Shown: piece by piece, positions 34,722-42,751 of the stretch | Layout: every line of letters begins with the position of its first letter | Numbering within the stretch: position 1 is the stretch's first letter | Source: JBCCFW01 sp039029535 | GTDB lineage: Bacteria > Acidobacteriota > JBCCFW01 | Assembly: GCA_039029535.1 (NCBI GenBank) | Contig: JBCCFW010000015.1 | Location: forward strand, 1-64,000 | DNA length: 64,000 bases | Reading direction: 5' to 3' | The notes under the pieces: model-generated | The model's input: only the letters and a program-made list of their open reading frames with translations | The model's database searches: none | Told to the model about the DNA's origin: nothing | Position numbers and translations under genes: made by a program

Positions 34722-35747
34722 ATGCGACGCTGGCTGCTCTGGCTCACCCTCCCCTGCCTGCTGTCCTGCGGGACGCCCCCTCCCTCTCCCACCACCTCCG
34801 GAGAGACCGCCACCACCAGCGAGGCCTCCATGCCCGAGATCGACCTCGACCAGCCACGTCTCGTCGTCCTGGGGACCGTGCAAGACGGAGGGCTCCCCCA
34901 TGCCGGCTGTAGCTGCGTCCGCTGCGAGGCCGCCCACGAAGACCCGTCGAAGCGCCGTCTCGTCGCATCCCTGGGGCTGCTGATCCCGGGCGAGGGTGAC
35001 GAGCGCACGCAGGTCCATCTCGTCGACGCCAGCCCCGATGTCCCGGCTCAGCTCCGCCTCCTCCGTCCCTACCGCGACTGGGACGCGGGGCGGGTGGACC
35101 GCACGCCGGTCGACGGTGTCCTGCTCACTCACGCCCACGTCGGTCACTATCTCGGTCTCGCTCACTTCGGCTTCGAGGTCATGCATGCCCGGGAAGTGAC
35201 GGCTCACTGCAGCCAGAAGATGGCAGCCTTCCTCCAGGGTCACGGCCCCTGGTCGCAGCTCGTTCGAAAGAACGAGATCACCATCTCCGCCTTCGAGCCC
35301 GGCGACACGGTCTCGCTCGGTGGTGGCGTCGAGTTCCAGGCCGTGCAGGTCCCCCATCGCGACGAGCTCTCCGACACGATGGGCTTTCTTCTTCGGGGTC
35401 CACGGGCGACGGTGTTCTACGTGCCGGACACCGACTCGTGGGACGCCTGGACGACACGCAGCATCACCGAGTTCCTCACCCAGGAGAAGGTCGACGTTGC
35501 CATCGTCGACGGCACGTTCTACTCGCTCGAAGAGCTCCCCGGCCGCAAGGTGACCTCCATCGGTCATCCGCTCATCGAGCAGAGCCTCGACCTGTTCGGC
35601 GACGCCGTGCAGGCCGGTGAGCTCGAGGTGTGGTTCACGCACTTGAACCACTCCAACCCCGCCCTCGAGGACGACTCCACGGCGCGACGCGAGCTCGAGC
35701 GCCGGGGCTTCGGCGTGCTGGCGGAGGGGCAGGTCTTCGAGCTCTAG
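34722..35747 (+). CDS. PqqB-like metallo-beta-lactamase-fold lipoprotein
   Basis: 341 aa from ATG 34722. Lipoprotein signal with LLSC (Cys16). The body is PqqB-like: LVVLGTVQDGGLPHAGCSC with C63, C65, C68 as a possible zinc knuckle, RLVASLGLLI, then LLTHAHVGHYLGLAHFGFEV with HxHxGH at 137-142 in place of the usual HxHxDH, VPHRDELSDTMGFLLRG, VFYVPDTDSWD and HLNHSNPALEDD. PqqB belongs to this fold and acts in PQQ biosynthesis, but no other pqq gene is nearby and this protein is exported, so a hydrolase or oxygenase role is equally open. No clear Shine-Dalgarno site precedes the ATG; the bases upstream belong to element C. Confidence 0.8.
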   Translation: MRRWLLWLTLPCLLSCGTPPPSPTTSGETATTSEASMPEIDLDQPRLVVLGTVQDGGLPHAGCSCVRCEAAHEDPSKRRLVASLGLLIPGEGDERTQVHLVDASPDVPAQLRLLRPYRDWDAGRVDRTPVDGVLLTHAHVGHYLGLAHFGFEVMHAREVTAHCSQKMAAFLQGHGPWSQLVRKNEITISAFEPGDTVSLGGGVEFQAVQVPHRDELSDTMGFLLRGPRATVFYVPDTDSWDAWTTRSITEFLTQEKVDVAIVDGTFYSLEELPGRKVTSIGHPLIEQSLDLFGDAVQAGELEVWFTHLNHSNPALEDDSTARRELERRGFGVLAEGQVFEL

Positions 35748-35757
35748 CTAGGAGCGC

Positions 35758-36333
35758 TCAGTCTCGTCGCGGCAGGAAGAGACCGGAGAGGTCGAGCTCG
35801 ACCTCGTGAAACGGCGGCAGGCGCACGCGGTCCGACGTGCCGAAACAACCGAGGCACGACCAGGTGTCGTCGCGTAGCTCGAGGACCTCCAGGGTCTCGG
35901 CCTCGGGATCCACGATCCAGTAGTGCGGCACGCCGTTGCGTGCGTAGATCTCTCGCTTGGTCACCCGATCGTGACGCGCGTTGGAGGGCGAGAGGATCTC
36001 GCAGGTCCAGTCCGGCACCACGTCGATGGGTCGCAGGTCGTGCGGGTGCGGGAGGCGCTCGCGACGCCAGCCGACGAGATCGGGACGCACGACCTCGTGC
36101 GGTCCGAAGCGCACGTCGAGCTCCGGAAAGATCCACCAGCCTCCAGGACCACCTTGACCATCGTCGTGGTCGAATGGACCGCCGATCTTGCCGCTGAGCC
36201 AACACTGCGACCGCGAGTGCTGCGGTCGTCCGCTCGGCAGCGTGACGACCTCACCCGCGATGATCTCAGCGGGATGGCCCTCCGGAAGAGCCAGCAGGTC
36301 GTCGTAGGTGGCTTGATGGTCATCCTTGCTCAC
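35758..36333 (-). CDS. Uma2 family (DUF820) nuclease-fold protein
   Basis: 191 aa from GTG 36333 (SKDDHQATYDDLLALPEGHP); an in-frame ATG at 36399 adds a basic, non-conserved extension. Uma2 features: EIIAGEVVTLPSGRPQHSR, a PD-(D/E)xK-like core with VVRPDLVGW, PDWTCEILSPSNARHDRVTK and REIYARNGVPHYWIVDPEAE. The fold is that of restriction endonucleases and the family is common in multicopy in some phyla, with unknown targets. It ends 11 bp from the stop of the lipoprotein gene on the other strand and stands alone. Confidence 0.88.
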   Translation of the reverse strand: MSKDDHQATYDDLLALPEGHPAEIIAGEVVTLPSGRPQHSRSQCWLSGKIGGPFDHDDGQGGPGGWWIFPELDVRFGPHEVVRPDLVGWRRERLPHPHDLRPIDVVPDWTCEILSPSNARHDRVTKREIYARNGVPHYWIVDPEAETLEVLELRDDTWSCLGCFGTSDRVRLPPFHEVELDLSGLFLPRRD

Positions 36334-36437
36334 GCGACGATCATGGCGTCGGGGTGAGTGTCGGAACAAGTGGGTGCGTCGTGAGTGCCGTGAAGTCATG
36401 TCTCTCTAGAGGCAAGACTCATGCCCGCGTCTCCTGC

Positions 36438-36550
36438 CCGAATTCGCGTGATTCGCCGCTCTGGATCGTCAGTACCTCCTGACGGTCGTCAGGCCGAACC
36501 GACGAATTCGGCTCCCACTTCACGGCACGGAATCCGGGCTCGAAGCCCGG
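36438..36550. other. Hairpin-rich leader upstream of the transporter/spermidine synthase fusion
   Basis: CCGAATTCG (36438-36446) and CGAATTCGG (36503-36511) form an inverted repeat 56 bp apart. CCGGGCT (36534-36540) and AGCCCGG (36544-36550) form a 7-bp hairpin with a CGA loop. No T-run follows. This may be regulatory or a terminator remnant; the rest of the 280-bp gap shows nothing else. Confidence 0.3.
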
Positions 36551-36613
36551 CTCCGCGGACCGGTGTATCGTCGCGACGCTCCCTTCCAATCCACTCTCCT
36601 TCGAGCGCCCGTC

Positions 36614-39600
36614 ATGGCCCGAAAGCGCAACCGCAAGCAGGCCACGAGCTCACCGGCTCCACCTGAGCCCGGGTCTTCGTCCACGACGGCTCCCCCGTCG
36701 GGCGAGGCGGGAGGACTCGAACGACGTCTTCAAGCGCTCGTCTTCGTTCTCTTCTTCCTGTCGGGCGCGACGGCCCTCGTCTATCAGGTCACCTGGGTCC
36801 GTCGTCTCATCCTCACCTTCGGTGCCAGCCACGAAGCGGTCGGCATCGTGCTCGCCTCCTTCATGGGCGGCCTGGCCCTGGGCGGCTGGCTGTTCGGACG
36901 CTGGTCGGAGCGCGAGCGACATCCGCTCCGTCTCTACGGCGTGCTCGAGATCGCCATCGGTCTCGTCGCCCTCGTCTTGCCGACGCTCCTCCGCCTGGTC
37001 GACGGGATCTACGTCGGCGCCGCCCGCGAGGTGGAGGGCGTGCCGATCTCACTGCACGTCATGCGCGTCGTGCTGGCAGTGAGCGTGCTGCTCCTCCCCA
37101 CGTTCCTGATGGGGGGCACGCTCCCTCTCCTCACCCGGCTCGTCGTCGCCGGCCCCCGCGAGTTCGGCCGACGACTCTCACAGCTCTACGGCATCAACAC
37201 GACCGGCGCCGTGGCCGGCACCGCGCTCGCCGGCTTCGTGCTGCTCCCCGCTCTCGGCGTGCGCAGCTCCGAGTGGCTCGCGATCCTTCTCAACCTGGCC
37301 ATCGGCGTGGTCGCCATCCTGCTCTCGCGCCGCCTGCCGGCGCTCGCCGTCAGCACCTCGGCTCCCGAGCCCGCCACGCCGCGACGCTCCAAGAAGGGCG
37401 CTCGGGGCGCCGAGTCCGCCTGGGCCTTGAGGCTCGCCTTTGCCGGCACGGCCGTCAGCGGCGCGGCCGCGCTGGCGCTCGAGGTCACGTGGATGCGTGG
37501 CATCTCGATCGTGGTCGGCACGACGACGTACAGCTTCACCGTGATGTTGTGCGCCTTCCTCGTCGGGATCGGACTGGGGAGCTGGCTGCACTCGGTCCGA
37601 CCGCTCGAGACCTTGGGCGTCGCGCGTCAGCTCGGGTGGGTGCTGGTCACCATCGGGGTCACGAGCCTGATCGTCTGTCAGAGCATCCCGTCGCTCCCCG
37701 CGCTTTCGGCGACGCTCAACGCCTGGTTGCATTCGGGCGCCGGCGGCCTCCGCGTCGGAACGACCTTGCTGGTGAGCTTCGCGGTCATGCTCGTTCCCTG
37801 CACGCTCATGGGCATCGCCTTCCCCCTCGCGGGTCGTGCGCGCGCCACCTTGCGCGAGCGGCACGGTCAGGCGGTGGGTGAGCTGGTCGGTCTCAACACC
37901 CTCGGCGCGATCATCGGCTCCGTGGCGGCCGGCTTCATCCTCATCCCGAAGCTCGGTCTTCAAGTCGGCATGGCCCTGGCCGCCTGCCTCAACCTCGCCT
38001 ACGGCCTGCTGGTGCTCGGCCTCGCCGCCCCTCCTCGCGCTCCGCGCTGGCGACTCCCGGCCGGCATCCTTCTCTCCCTCGCCGCGCTGGCGTTGCCCTT
38101 CGTCTTGCCGGCCTGGGACGTGCGGGCCCTCGCCATCCACCGCAACAACACGCGGGGGCAGCTCGTCGGCGGTGAGGACGAGCTCGACGTCCTCTACTAC
38201 CGCGAAGGCCGAGGCTCGAACGTGTCGGTCATCGAGGGCGGTGGCATCCGCGCCATTCTCATCGACGGCAAGAGCGTCGCCAGCGACAGCCTGACCGACA
38301 TGCAACACGAGCTGCTCCTCGGTCACCTGCCCGTCCTCCTCCACCCCGCTCCCCGCACGGCCGCGGTCGTGGGACTGGGGGCCGGCATCACGCTCGGCAG
38401 CGTGTTGGCGCATCCCTCGATCGAGTCGGTGGTCCTGGTGGAGATCGAGCCGGCGGTGGTCGACGGCTCGCGTCTGTTCAGCCACGTCAACGACGGCGCC
38501 GTGGACGATCCACGGCTGACCATCTCCTTCCAAGACGGAAGGAACCACCTCCGGACCAGCACGCAGCTCTTCGACGTGATCACCGCCGACCCCATCCATC
38601 CCTGGGCGAGAGGCGCGTCCTATCTCTACACCGGTGAGTACTACGAGATCCTCGGTGCCCGCCTCGCCGAGGGGGGCATCGCCTGTCAGTGGCTGCCGCT
38701 CTACGAGCTCTCGCCGGAGAACGTCCGTTCGGTCATCGCCACCTTCGCCGACTCGTTTGCTCACGCGACGGTCTGGCAGACCGCCTACGACGCGGTGCTC
38801 ATCGGCAGCAACCAACCCCTGAACGTCGACGTCGCCGGGCTCGCCGACCGCCTGGCGGTGCCGTCGGTGCGTCAGCAGCTCACGCAGGTCGGTCTCGACG
38901 ATCCGCTCTCGCTCCTGTCCGAGCTCACTCTCGATCCCGCCGGCATCGCGAGCTGTTGCTCCGACGTCGTTCGCAACACCGACGACAACCTCTATCTCGA
39001 GTTCTCGTCTCCCCTGAGCGTCGGATCACCGGCGGTCCTCGAGAACATCCGGGCGACCAACGCCGGTCGAGTCCGGCTCGACGCGGTGATCGACGACGTC
39101 GGACCCCTGCTCCCGCCCGGCTGGTCCGCCGAGCGTGCTCTCGACGATCACCGCTGGGCCAAGTCGGAGACGGTCGAGATCCAGGTGCAGCTCACGCAGG
39201 CTCGCGGCACCGGCTCACCGGCCTTCGCGCCCATCATCGAGCGACTGCGTCGCACGCTCGCACGCGTGCCGAACCACGGTCGAGCACGGAGCCAGCTCTG
39301 CCTGGCCCTGACACAGCAGGGCCTGCGTCTGTTCCAGGAGGGTCGCGACGCGGAAGGCCTGAACGCTCTCGAACAGGCGGTCGCTGCCATGCCGAGCAAC
39401 GCCCTGGCCAACCACGAGCTCGCGACCGCGCTGGTCGAACGCGACCGGCCGACCGACGCCCTTCCCTACTTCACCGCCGCCACCACGCATCGCCCCCGCT
39501 ACGCCCATGCCCACGCCAACCATGGTGCGACCCTGCTCCAGATGGGCCGCTTCCTCGAGGCACGCGAGAAGCTGAGTCGTGCGGTCTCGCTCCGACCGGA

Positions 39601-40114
39601 CTTCGTCGAGGCCTTGCATCATCTCGGCATCGTCTTGATGGCCACCGGCCAGGCTCGTGAGGGTGAGCGCTCCTTCCGGCGGGCGCTCGAGCTCGATCCC
39701 GACCTGCCCGGTCTCCATGGCAACTTCGCCATGGCGCTCACCCGCCTCGGCCGACACGGGGAGGCCTCCGAGCTGCTCGAGACCGGACTCGGCTTGCAGC
39801 CCGCCGATGCTCAGATCCAGCGTCAGCTCGCCTGGCTCCTGGCGACCGCGCCCGATGCCGCCCTCCGCGATGGGCACCGTGCCGTGAGTCTCATGCAGGG
39901 CGTTCAGCGTCAGGTGGGCAGCAGTCCACAGGTGGACGACACGCTCGCTGCCGCTCTCGCCGAGACGGGACGCCTGCAAGAAGCCGCCACCCTCGCCGAC
40001 CGTGCTGCCGCGCGGGCTCAGGGCCAGGGCCAGGTCGGCCTGGCCGCCGAGATCCGCGGTCGAGCCGCTGGCTACCGACAGGGTCGACCGCATCGCACCG
40101 CGGCGGCACGCTGA
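36614..40114 (+). CDS. Fused membrane transporter-like/spermidine synthase-like protein with C-terminal TPRs
   Basis: 1166 aa from ATG 36614 (ARKRNRKQATSS); an in-frame ATG at 36563 is less likely. Residues ~40-510 hold about 12-14 membrane helices in two halves (FFLSGATALVYQVTWVRRLI; LALEVTWMRGISIVVGTTTY), the arrangement known as fused MFS/spermidine synthase. Residues ~520-780 resemble the spermidine synthase Rossmann domain (AAVVGLGAGITLGSVL, VEIEPAVVDGSRLF, FDVITADPIHPWARG). Residues ~890-1140 contain tetratricopeptide repeats (LANHELATALVERDRPTDAL, FRRALELDPDLPGLHGNFAM). Polyamine transport or synthesis is a family-level guess; the TPR part suggests protein partners. Confidence 0.88.
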   Translation: MARKRNRKQATSSPAPPEPGSSSTTAPPSGEAGGLERRLQALVFVLFFLSGATALVYQVTWVRRLILTFGASHEAVGIVLASFMGGLALGGWLFGRWSERERHPLRLYGVLEIAIGLVALVLPTLLRLVDGIYVGAAREVEGVPISLHVMRVVLAVSVLLLPTFLMGGTLPLLTRLVVAGPREFGRRLSQLYGINTTGAVAGTALAGFVLLPALGVRSSEWLAILLNLAIGVVAILLSRRLPALAVSTSAPEPATPRRSKKGARGAESAWALRLAFAGTAVSGAAALALEVTWMRGISIVVGTTTYSFTVMLCAFLVGIGLGSWLHSVRPLETLGVARQLGWVLVTIGVTSLIVCQSIPSLPALSATLNAWLHSGAGGLRVGTTLLVSFAVMLVPCTLMGIAFPLAGRARATLRERHGQAVGELVGLNTLGAIIGSVAAGFILIPKLGLQVGMALAACLNLAYGLLVLGLAAPPRAPRWRLPAGILLSLAALALPFVLPAWDVRALAIHRNNTRGQLVGGEDELDVLYYREGRGSNVSVIEGGGIRAILIDGKSVASDSLTDMQHELLLGHLPVLLHPAPRTAAVVGLGAGITLGSVLAHPSIESVVLVEIEPAVVDGSRLFSHVNDGAVDDPRLTISFQDGRNHLRTSTQLFDVITADPIHPWARGASYLYTGEYYEILGARLAEGGIACQWLPLYELSPENVRSVIATFADSFAHATVWQTAYDAVLIGSNQPLNVDVAGLADRLAVPSVRQQLTQVGLDDPLSLLSELTLDPAGIASCCSDVVRNTDDNLYLEFSSPLSVGSPAVLENIRATNAGRVRLDAVIDDVGPLLPPGWSAERALDDHRWAKSETVEIQVQLTQARGTGSPAFAPIIERLRRTLARVPNHGRARSQLCLALTQQGLRLFQEGRDAEGLNALEQAVAAMPSNALANHELATALVERDRPTDALPYFTAATTHRPRYAHAHANHGATLLQMGRFLEAREKLSRAVSLRPDFVEALHHLGIVLMATGQAREGERSFRRALELDPDLPGLHGNFAMALTRLGRHGEASELLETGLGLQPADAQIQRQLAWLLATAPDAALRDGHRAVSLMQGVQRQVGSSPQVDDTLAAALAETGRLQEAATLADRAAARAQGQGQVGLAAEIRGRAAGYRQGRPHRTAAAR

Positions 40115-40205
40115 GCCGTTCGCGAGTCGAGGCGCCCCGACGCGACTTGCCGCTGTCGATGCGACAGGAGTAGCTTCTCGTCAAAGACGAAGTGAGGATT
40201 TCAGC

Positions 40206-41141
40206 GTGACTCAGGCATCCTGCGCGCGAGGTCTCGTTCTCCTGGTCGCTTGCTGGTCGCTCTCCGTGACGACGGCAGCCCAGAACCTGGTGATCAACCC
40301 GGGTTTCGAGGACTACACCACCTGTCCCACCTTTCTCGGCCAGGTCGATGGCTACGTCGACAACTGGCGGCGGACGGGGTTCGGCTCCACCGACTACCTC
40401 AACACCTGCGACTTTTCGCGCCGGGATCCGCGGACGGGTGAGGGCTACATCGGGATGATCCCGCTCGACAGCGAGGTGGCGCCGACGTACCGCGAGTACA
40501 TCAGCGGTGAGCTCGCTCAGCCGCTCGAGCCCAACTGCGAGTACCGCGTGGAGCTCTGGCTCATCCTCGCCGACGGTCGCACCGACGCCCTCGCCGACTT
40601 CTCGGTCGCCTTCACCGAGATGCCGCTGAGCTTCTCCGACGCGGACCCGCATCCGGAGATCACCCCGCAGGTCACCAACCGCACGGGCATCCTCCGCGAC
40701 AAGGTCGAGTGGATGCACTTCAACGAGACCTTCTTCGCACTCGGCGGCGAGCGCTACCTGACGCTCGGCAACTTCCTCACCTTCGAAGACACCACGCAAG
40801 AAGATCTCGGCTGTTGCGGCCAAGGGGGCACTTACTACTTCATCGACGACGTCTCGGTCACCAAGACCAACGTGGTCGACCCGACCTGTCTCCATCGCGT
40901 CGACTTCACCAGCGTCGCCCCTCCGGTGCCCGCTCGCGACGTGGTGTTCATCACGCCCCGCACCACGGACGACCTCGCCATCGAGGCCGATCCCGCGACC
41001 TGTCCCTTCGAGAGCGGCGACACCGATCCCGACCCCGACGCCCTGATAGACGGCGTGCCCTTGGCGCTCTACCAGGTCGACCTGGAGATCGACACCCTCC
41101 GGTTGGAGAAGTCGGGCAACACCGTCCGCTTCACTTTCTAA
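40206..41141 (+). CDS. Secreted protein with galactose-binding-like N-terminal domain
   Basis: 311 aa from GTG 40206. The signal peptide ends VTTAAQ. The mature N-terminus NLVINPGFEDYTTCPTFLGQ, followed by WRRTGFGSTDYLNTC, GEGYIGMIPLD and EYISGELAQPLEPNCEYRVE, is the pattern seen in exported proteins and OmpA-like proteins of Bacteroidota and others, where it forms a beta-sandwich. Paired Cys residues (LGCCGQGG, Cys near 30 and 60) suggest disulfides. The C-terminal ~80 residues have no recognised motif (IDTLRLEKSGNTVRFTF). The stop codon TAA at 41139-41141 lies inside the left arm of element D. Confidence 0.75.
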   Translation: MTQASCARGLVLLVACWSLSVTTAAQNLVINPGFEDYTTCPTFLGQVDGYVDNWRRTGFGSTDYLNTCDFSRRDPRTGEGYIGMIPLDSEVAPTYREYISGELAQPLEPNCEYRVELWLILADGRTDALADFSVAFTEMPLSFSDADPHPEITPQVTNRTGILRDKVEWMHFNETFFALGGERYLTLGNFLTFEDTTQEDLGCCGQGGTYYFIDDVSVTKTNVVDPTCLHRVDFTSVAPPVPARDVVFITPRTTDDLAIEADPATCPFESGDTDPDPDALIDGVPLALYQVDLEIDTLRLEKSGNTVRFTF

Positions 41142-41320
41142 CCCGGACCATTCATGAGTGTTCGTCGCGAGTGGCCGGAGGCGTTAGCCGAGAAGGGCGA
41201 ACGTAGCCTCGAGGCCCGGAAGCGCACTTGACGGTGCGTTGAGGACCGAGAGGCGAGTACGCCCTTCGCAGGCAGCGGATCTGGTCACGCAGCAGGAGAC
41301 TCATGAATGGTCCGGGCTAG
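41138..41320 (+). repeat. Structured repeat element, copy D (183 bp)
   Basis: The left arm 41138-41159 (CTAACCCGGACCATTCATGA...) pairs with the right arm 41299-41320 (...CATGAATGGTCCGGGCTAG) at 21 of 22 positions. Internal stems: GAAGGGCG 41192-41199 with CGCCCTTC 41260-41267, and CGCAC 41223-41227 with GTGCG 41234-41238. The last is a compensatory change relative to CGTAC/GTACG in copies A and B. The left edge supplies the TAA stop of the secreted protein; the TAG at the right edge closes the frame just upstream of the MFS gene. Confidence 0.87.
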
Positions 41321-41383
41321 GCCGGCATCGGAGCTCCTCGACGGCCTGCTACACTCGACGGCCGTCTTCCCGAGGAGTCTCCC

Positions 41384-42640
41384 CTGCCCGACCTCGCCAA
41401 GCTGTTCTCCGTCGAGGTCCCCGAGGAGAGCCACGACGCCTTTCGACGTGACCTCCTCGCGGTCGCGGCGCGGTCGGTTGGCCTGGTCCTCTTCATGCCG
41501 GTCGCGGGGCAGCTCGTGCAGGCCCTGGGAGGCGGACCGGTCCACGTGGTGGCCTTGCGTGCTGCGGGCTCCTTCGGCCTGCTGCTCTCCCTGGCCTACG
41601 TGAGCTTCGGCCGCGGTCGCTCGCCGCTCGAGATGCTGTTCTGGCCCGAGCTCCTGTCACGCACGCTGATGGTCGCGATCGGCCTGCTCGGCGGTCTCAC
41701 CGGGCTCGCGTCGCCGGCAACGCTCTTCGCCGTCGTCTTGTTTGCAGCTCATGCCTCGGCCGGGCTTCCCGTGAGCTACGTCAGCACCCTCTACGGCCTG
41801 GTCTACCCGGACGAGCACCGCGCCCGCATCGTGGCGGTGACCCGGATGGTCAACGGCATGGTGGGCATTGCCGCAGCCTTCTTCATCGGCCGACTCCTTC
41901 AGGGTCGCCCCGAGGACTACCTCCTCGTCTATCCCCTGTACGGCGCGTTCGCCATCCTCGTCTCGCTCCACTACCGGAAGATGCCGACGCCCAAGGCTCG
42001 GCAGGCGGAGTCCCCGGACGCTCCCAGCGCCTGGCAGGTTCTCAAGACGGATCGCGCCTTCCGCGGCTTTCAGTTCTTTCAGTTCCTGCTGGGACTCGCC
42101 AACCTCGCCGCCATCCCCGTCATCGACGTGCACGTCCGGAAGGGCCTCGGCCTGCCCATCGGCCTGGCGGTGGTGGTGGTGAACCAGGGTGTCATCGGAA
42201 TGAGCGCCACCCTGCTGACCGTGCGCTATCAGGCGCGGCTCTTCGACCGGCTGGGCGTCCTTCGACATCGTGTCCTGACCAGCCTGTTCCTCGGTGCTGC
42301 CCTCCTCGTCTGGGCTTTCACGGACAGCCTCGCCGGGGCAGCATTCGCCGCCCTCCTCACCGGCCTCGGGATGGCTGGAGGCCAGATCATCTGGCTCATC
42401 GGCTCGCTCTCCTTCGCACCCAAGGAGCAGCTCTCCACCTACATGGGCATCCACACCTTCCTCACGGGCCTCCGCGGTGTCGCCGCGCCCTACCTCGGGC
42501 TTTGGCTGATGGAGCAGCCCTTCCTCGCGTGGGATCAGCGCAAGTTCTTCATCGGTGCCGCCACGCTGGTCTTCCTCTCGGCCTGGGGTCACGCCTGGGT
42601 CGCTCGCTCCTCTCCCCCGAGCTCGACCACGACGAGCTGA
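41384..42640 (+). CDS. Major facilitator superfamily transporter, probable CTG start
   Basis: 418 aa if read from CTG 41384, which has GAGGAG six bases upstream. There is no ATG, GTG or TTG in frame between the TAG ending element D and ATG 41495, and starting at 41495 would cut into the first membrane helix (RSVGLVLFMPVAGQLVQAL). About 12 helices follow; the central loop includes YRKMPTPKARQAESPDAPSA. The second half begins FFQFLLGLANLAAIPVIDVH. No substrate-specific motif is visible. Either a rare CTG start is used or element D has displaced the original 5' end. Confidence 0.75.
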   Translation: MPDLAKLFSVEVPEESHDAFRRDLLAVAARSVGLVLFMPVAGQLVQALGGGPVHVVALRAAGSFGLLLSLAYVSFGRGRSPLEMLFWPELLSRTLMVAIGLLGGLTGLASPATLFAVVLFAAHASAGLPVSYVSTLYGLVYPDEHRARIVAVTRMVNGMVGIAAAFFIGRLLQGRPEDYLLVYPLYGAFAILVSLHYRKMPTPKARQAESPDAPSAWQVLKTDRAFRGFQFFQFLLGLANLAAIPVIDVHVRKGLGLPIGLAVVVVNQGVIGMSATLLTVRYQARLFDRLGVLRHRVLTSLFLGAALLVWAFTDSLAGAAFAALLTGLGMAGGQIIWLIGSLSFAPKEQLSTYMGIHTFLTGLRGVAAPYLGLWLMEQPFLAWDQRKFFIGAATLVFLSAWGHAWVARSSPPSSTTTS

Positions 42641-42751
42641 GCCCGAACCCGACCTCGTCGACGCAGAAATCGGTTCAGTCCTCCTCACCGACCGTCGATG
42701 GCTGGTTTCGGGACGTCTTGGCGGACGCGATCCCGTGCCGGGGAAGAAGTG

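Noticed and set aside
9485..41320. Repeat elements A-D as integron attC sites
   Set aside because: The ends faintly resemble attC core sites (G[CT]TAGG at the right, TAAC or TTAGC at the left), but primary sequence is conserved inside, lengths are 183-261 bp, spacing is irregular over 32 kb and no integrase is seen.
9485..41320. Repeat elements A-D as retron or HEARO/IscB guide RNAs
   Set aside because: Folded ends recall retron a1/a2 and multicopy HEARO RNAs, but there is no reverse transcriptase, HNH or RuvC-like protein in the window to support either.
42698..42751. ATG start at 42698 for the first giant gene
   Set aside because: It adds a polar, Arg-rich stretch before the signal peptide; GTG 42752 places the hydrophobic signal at the N-terminus as in the paralogue.
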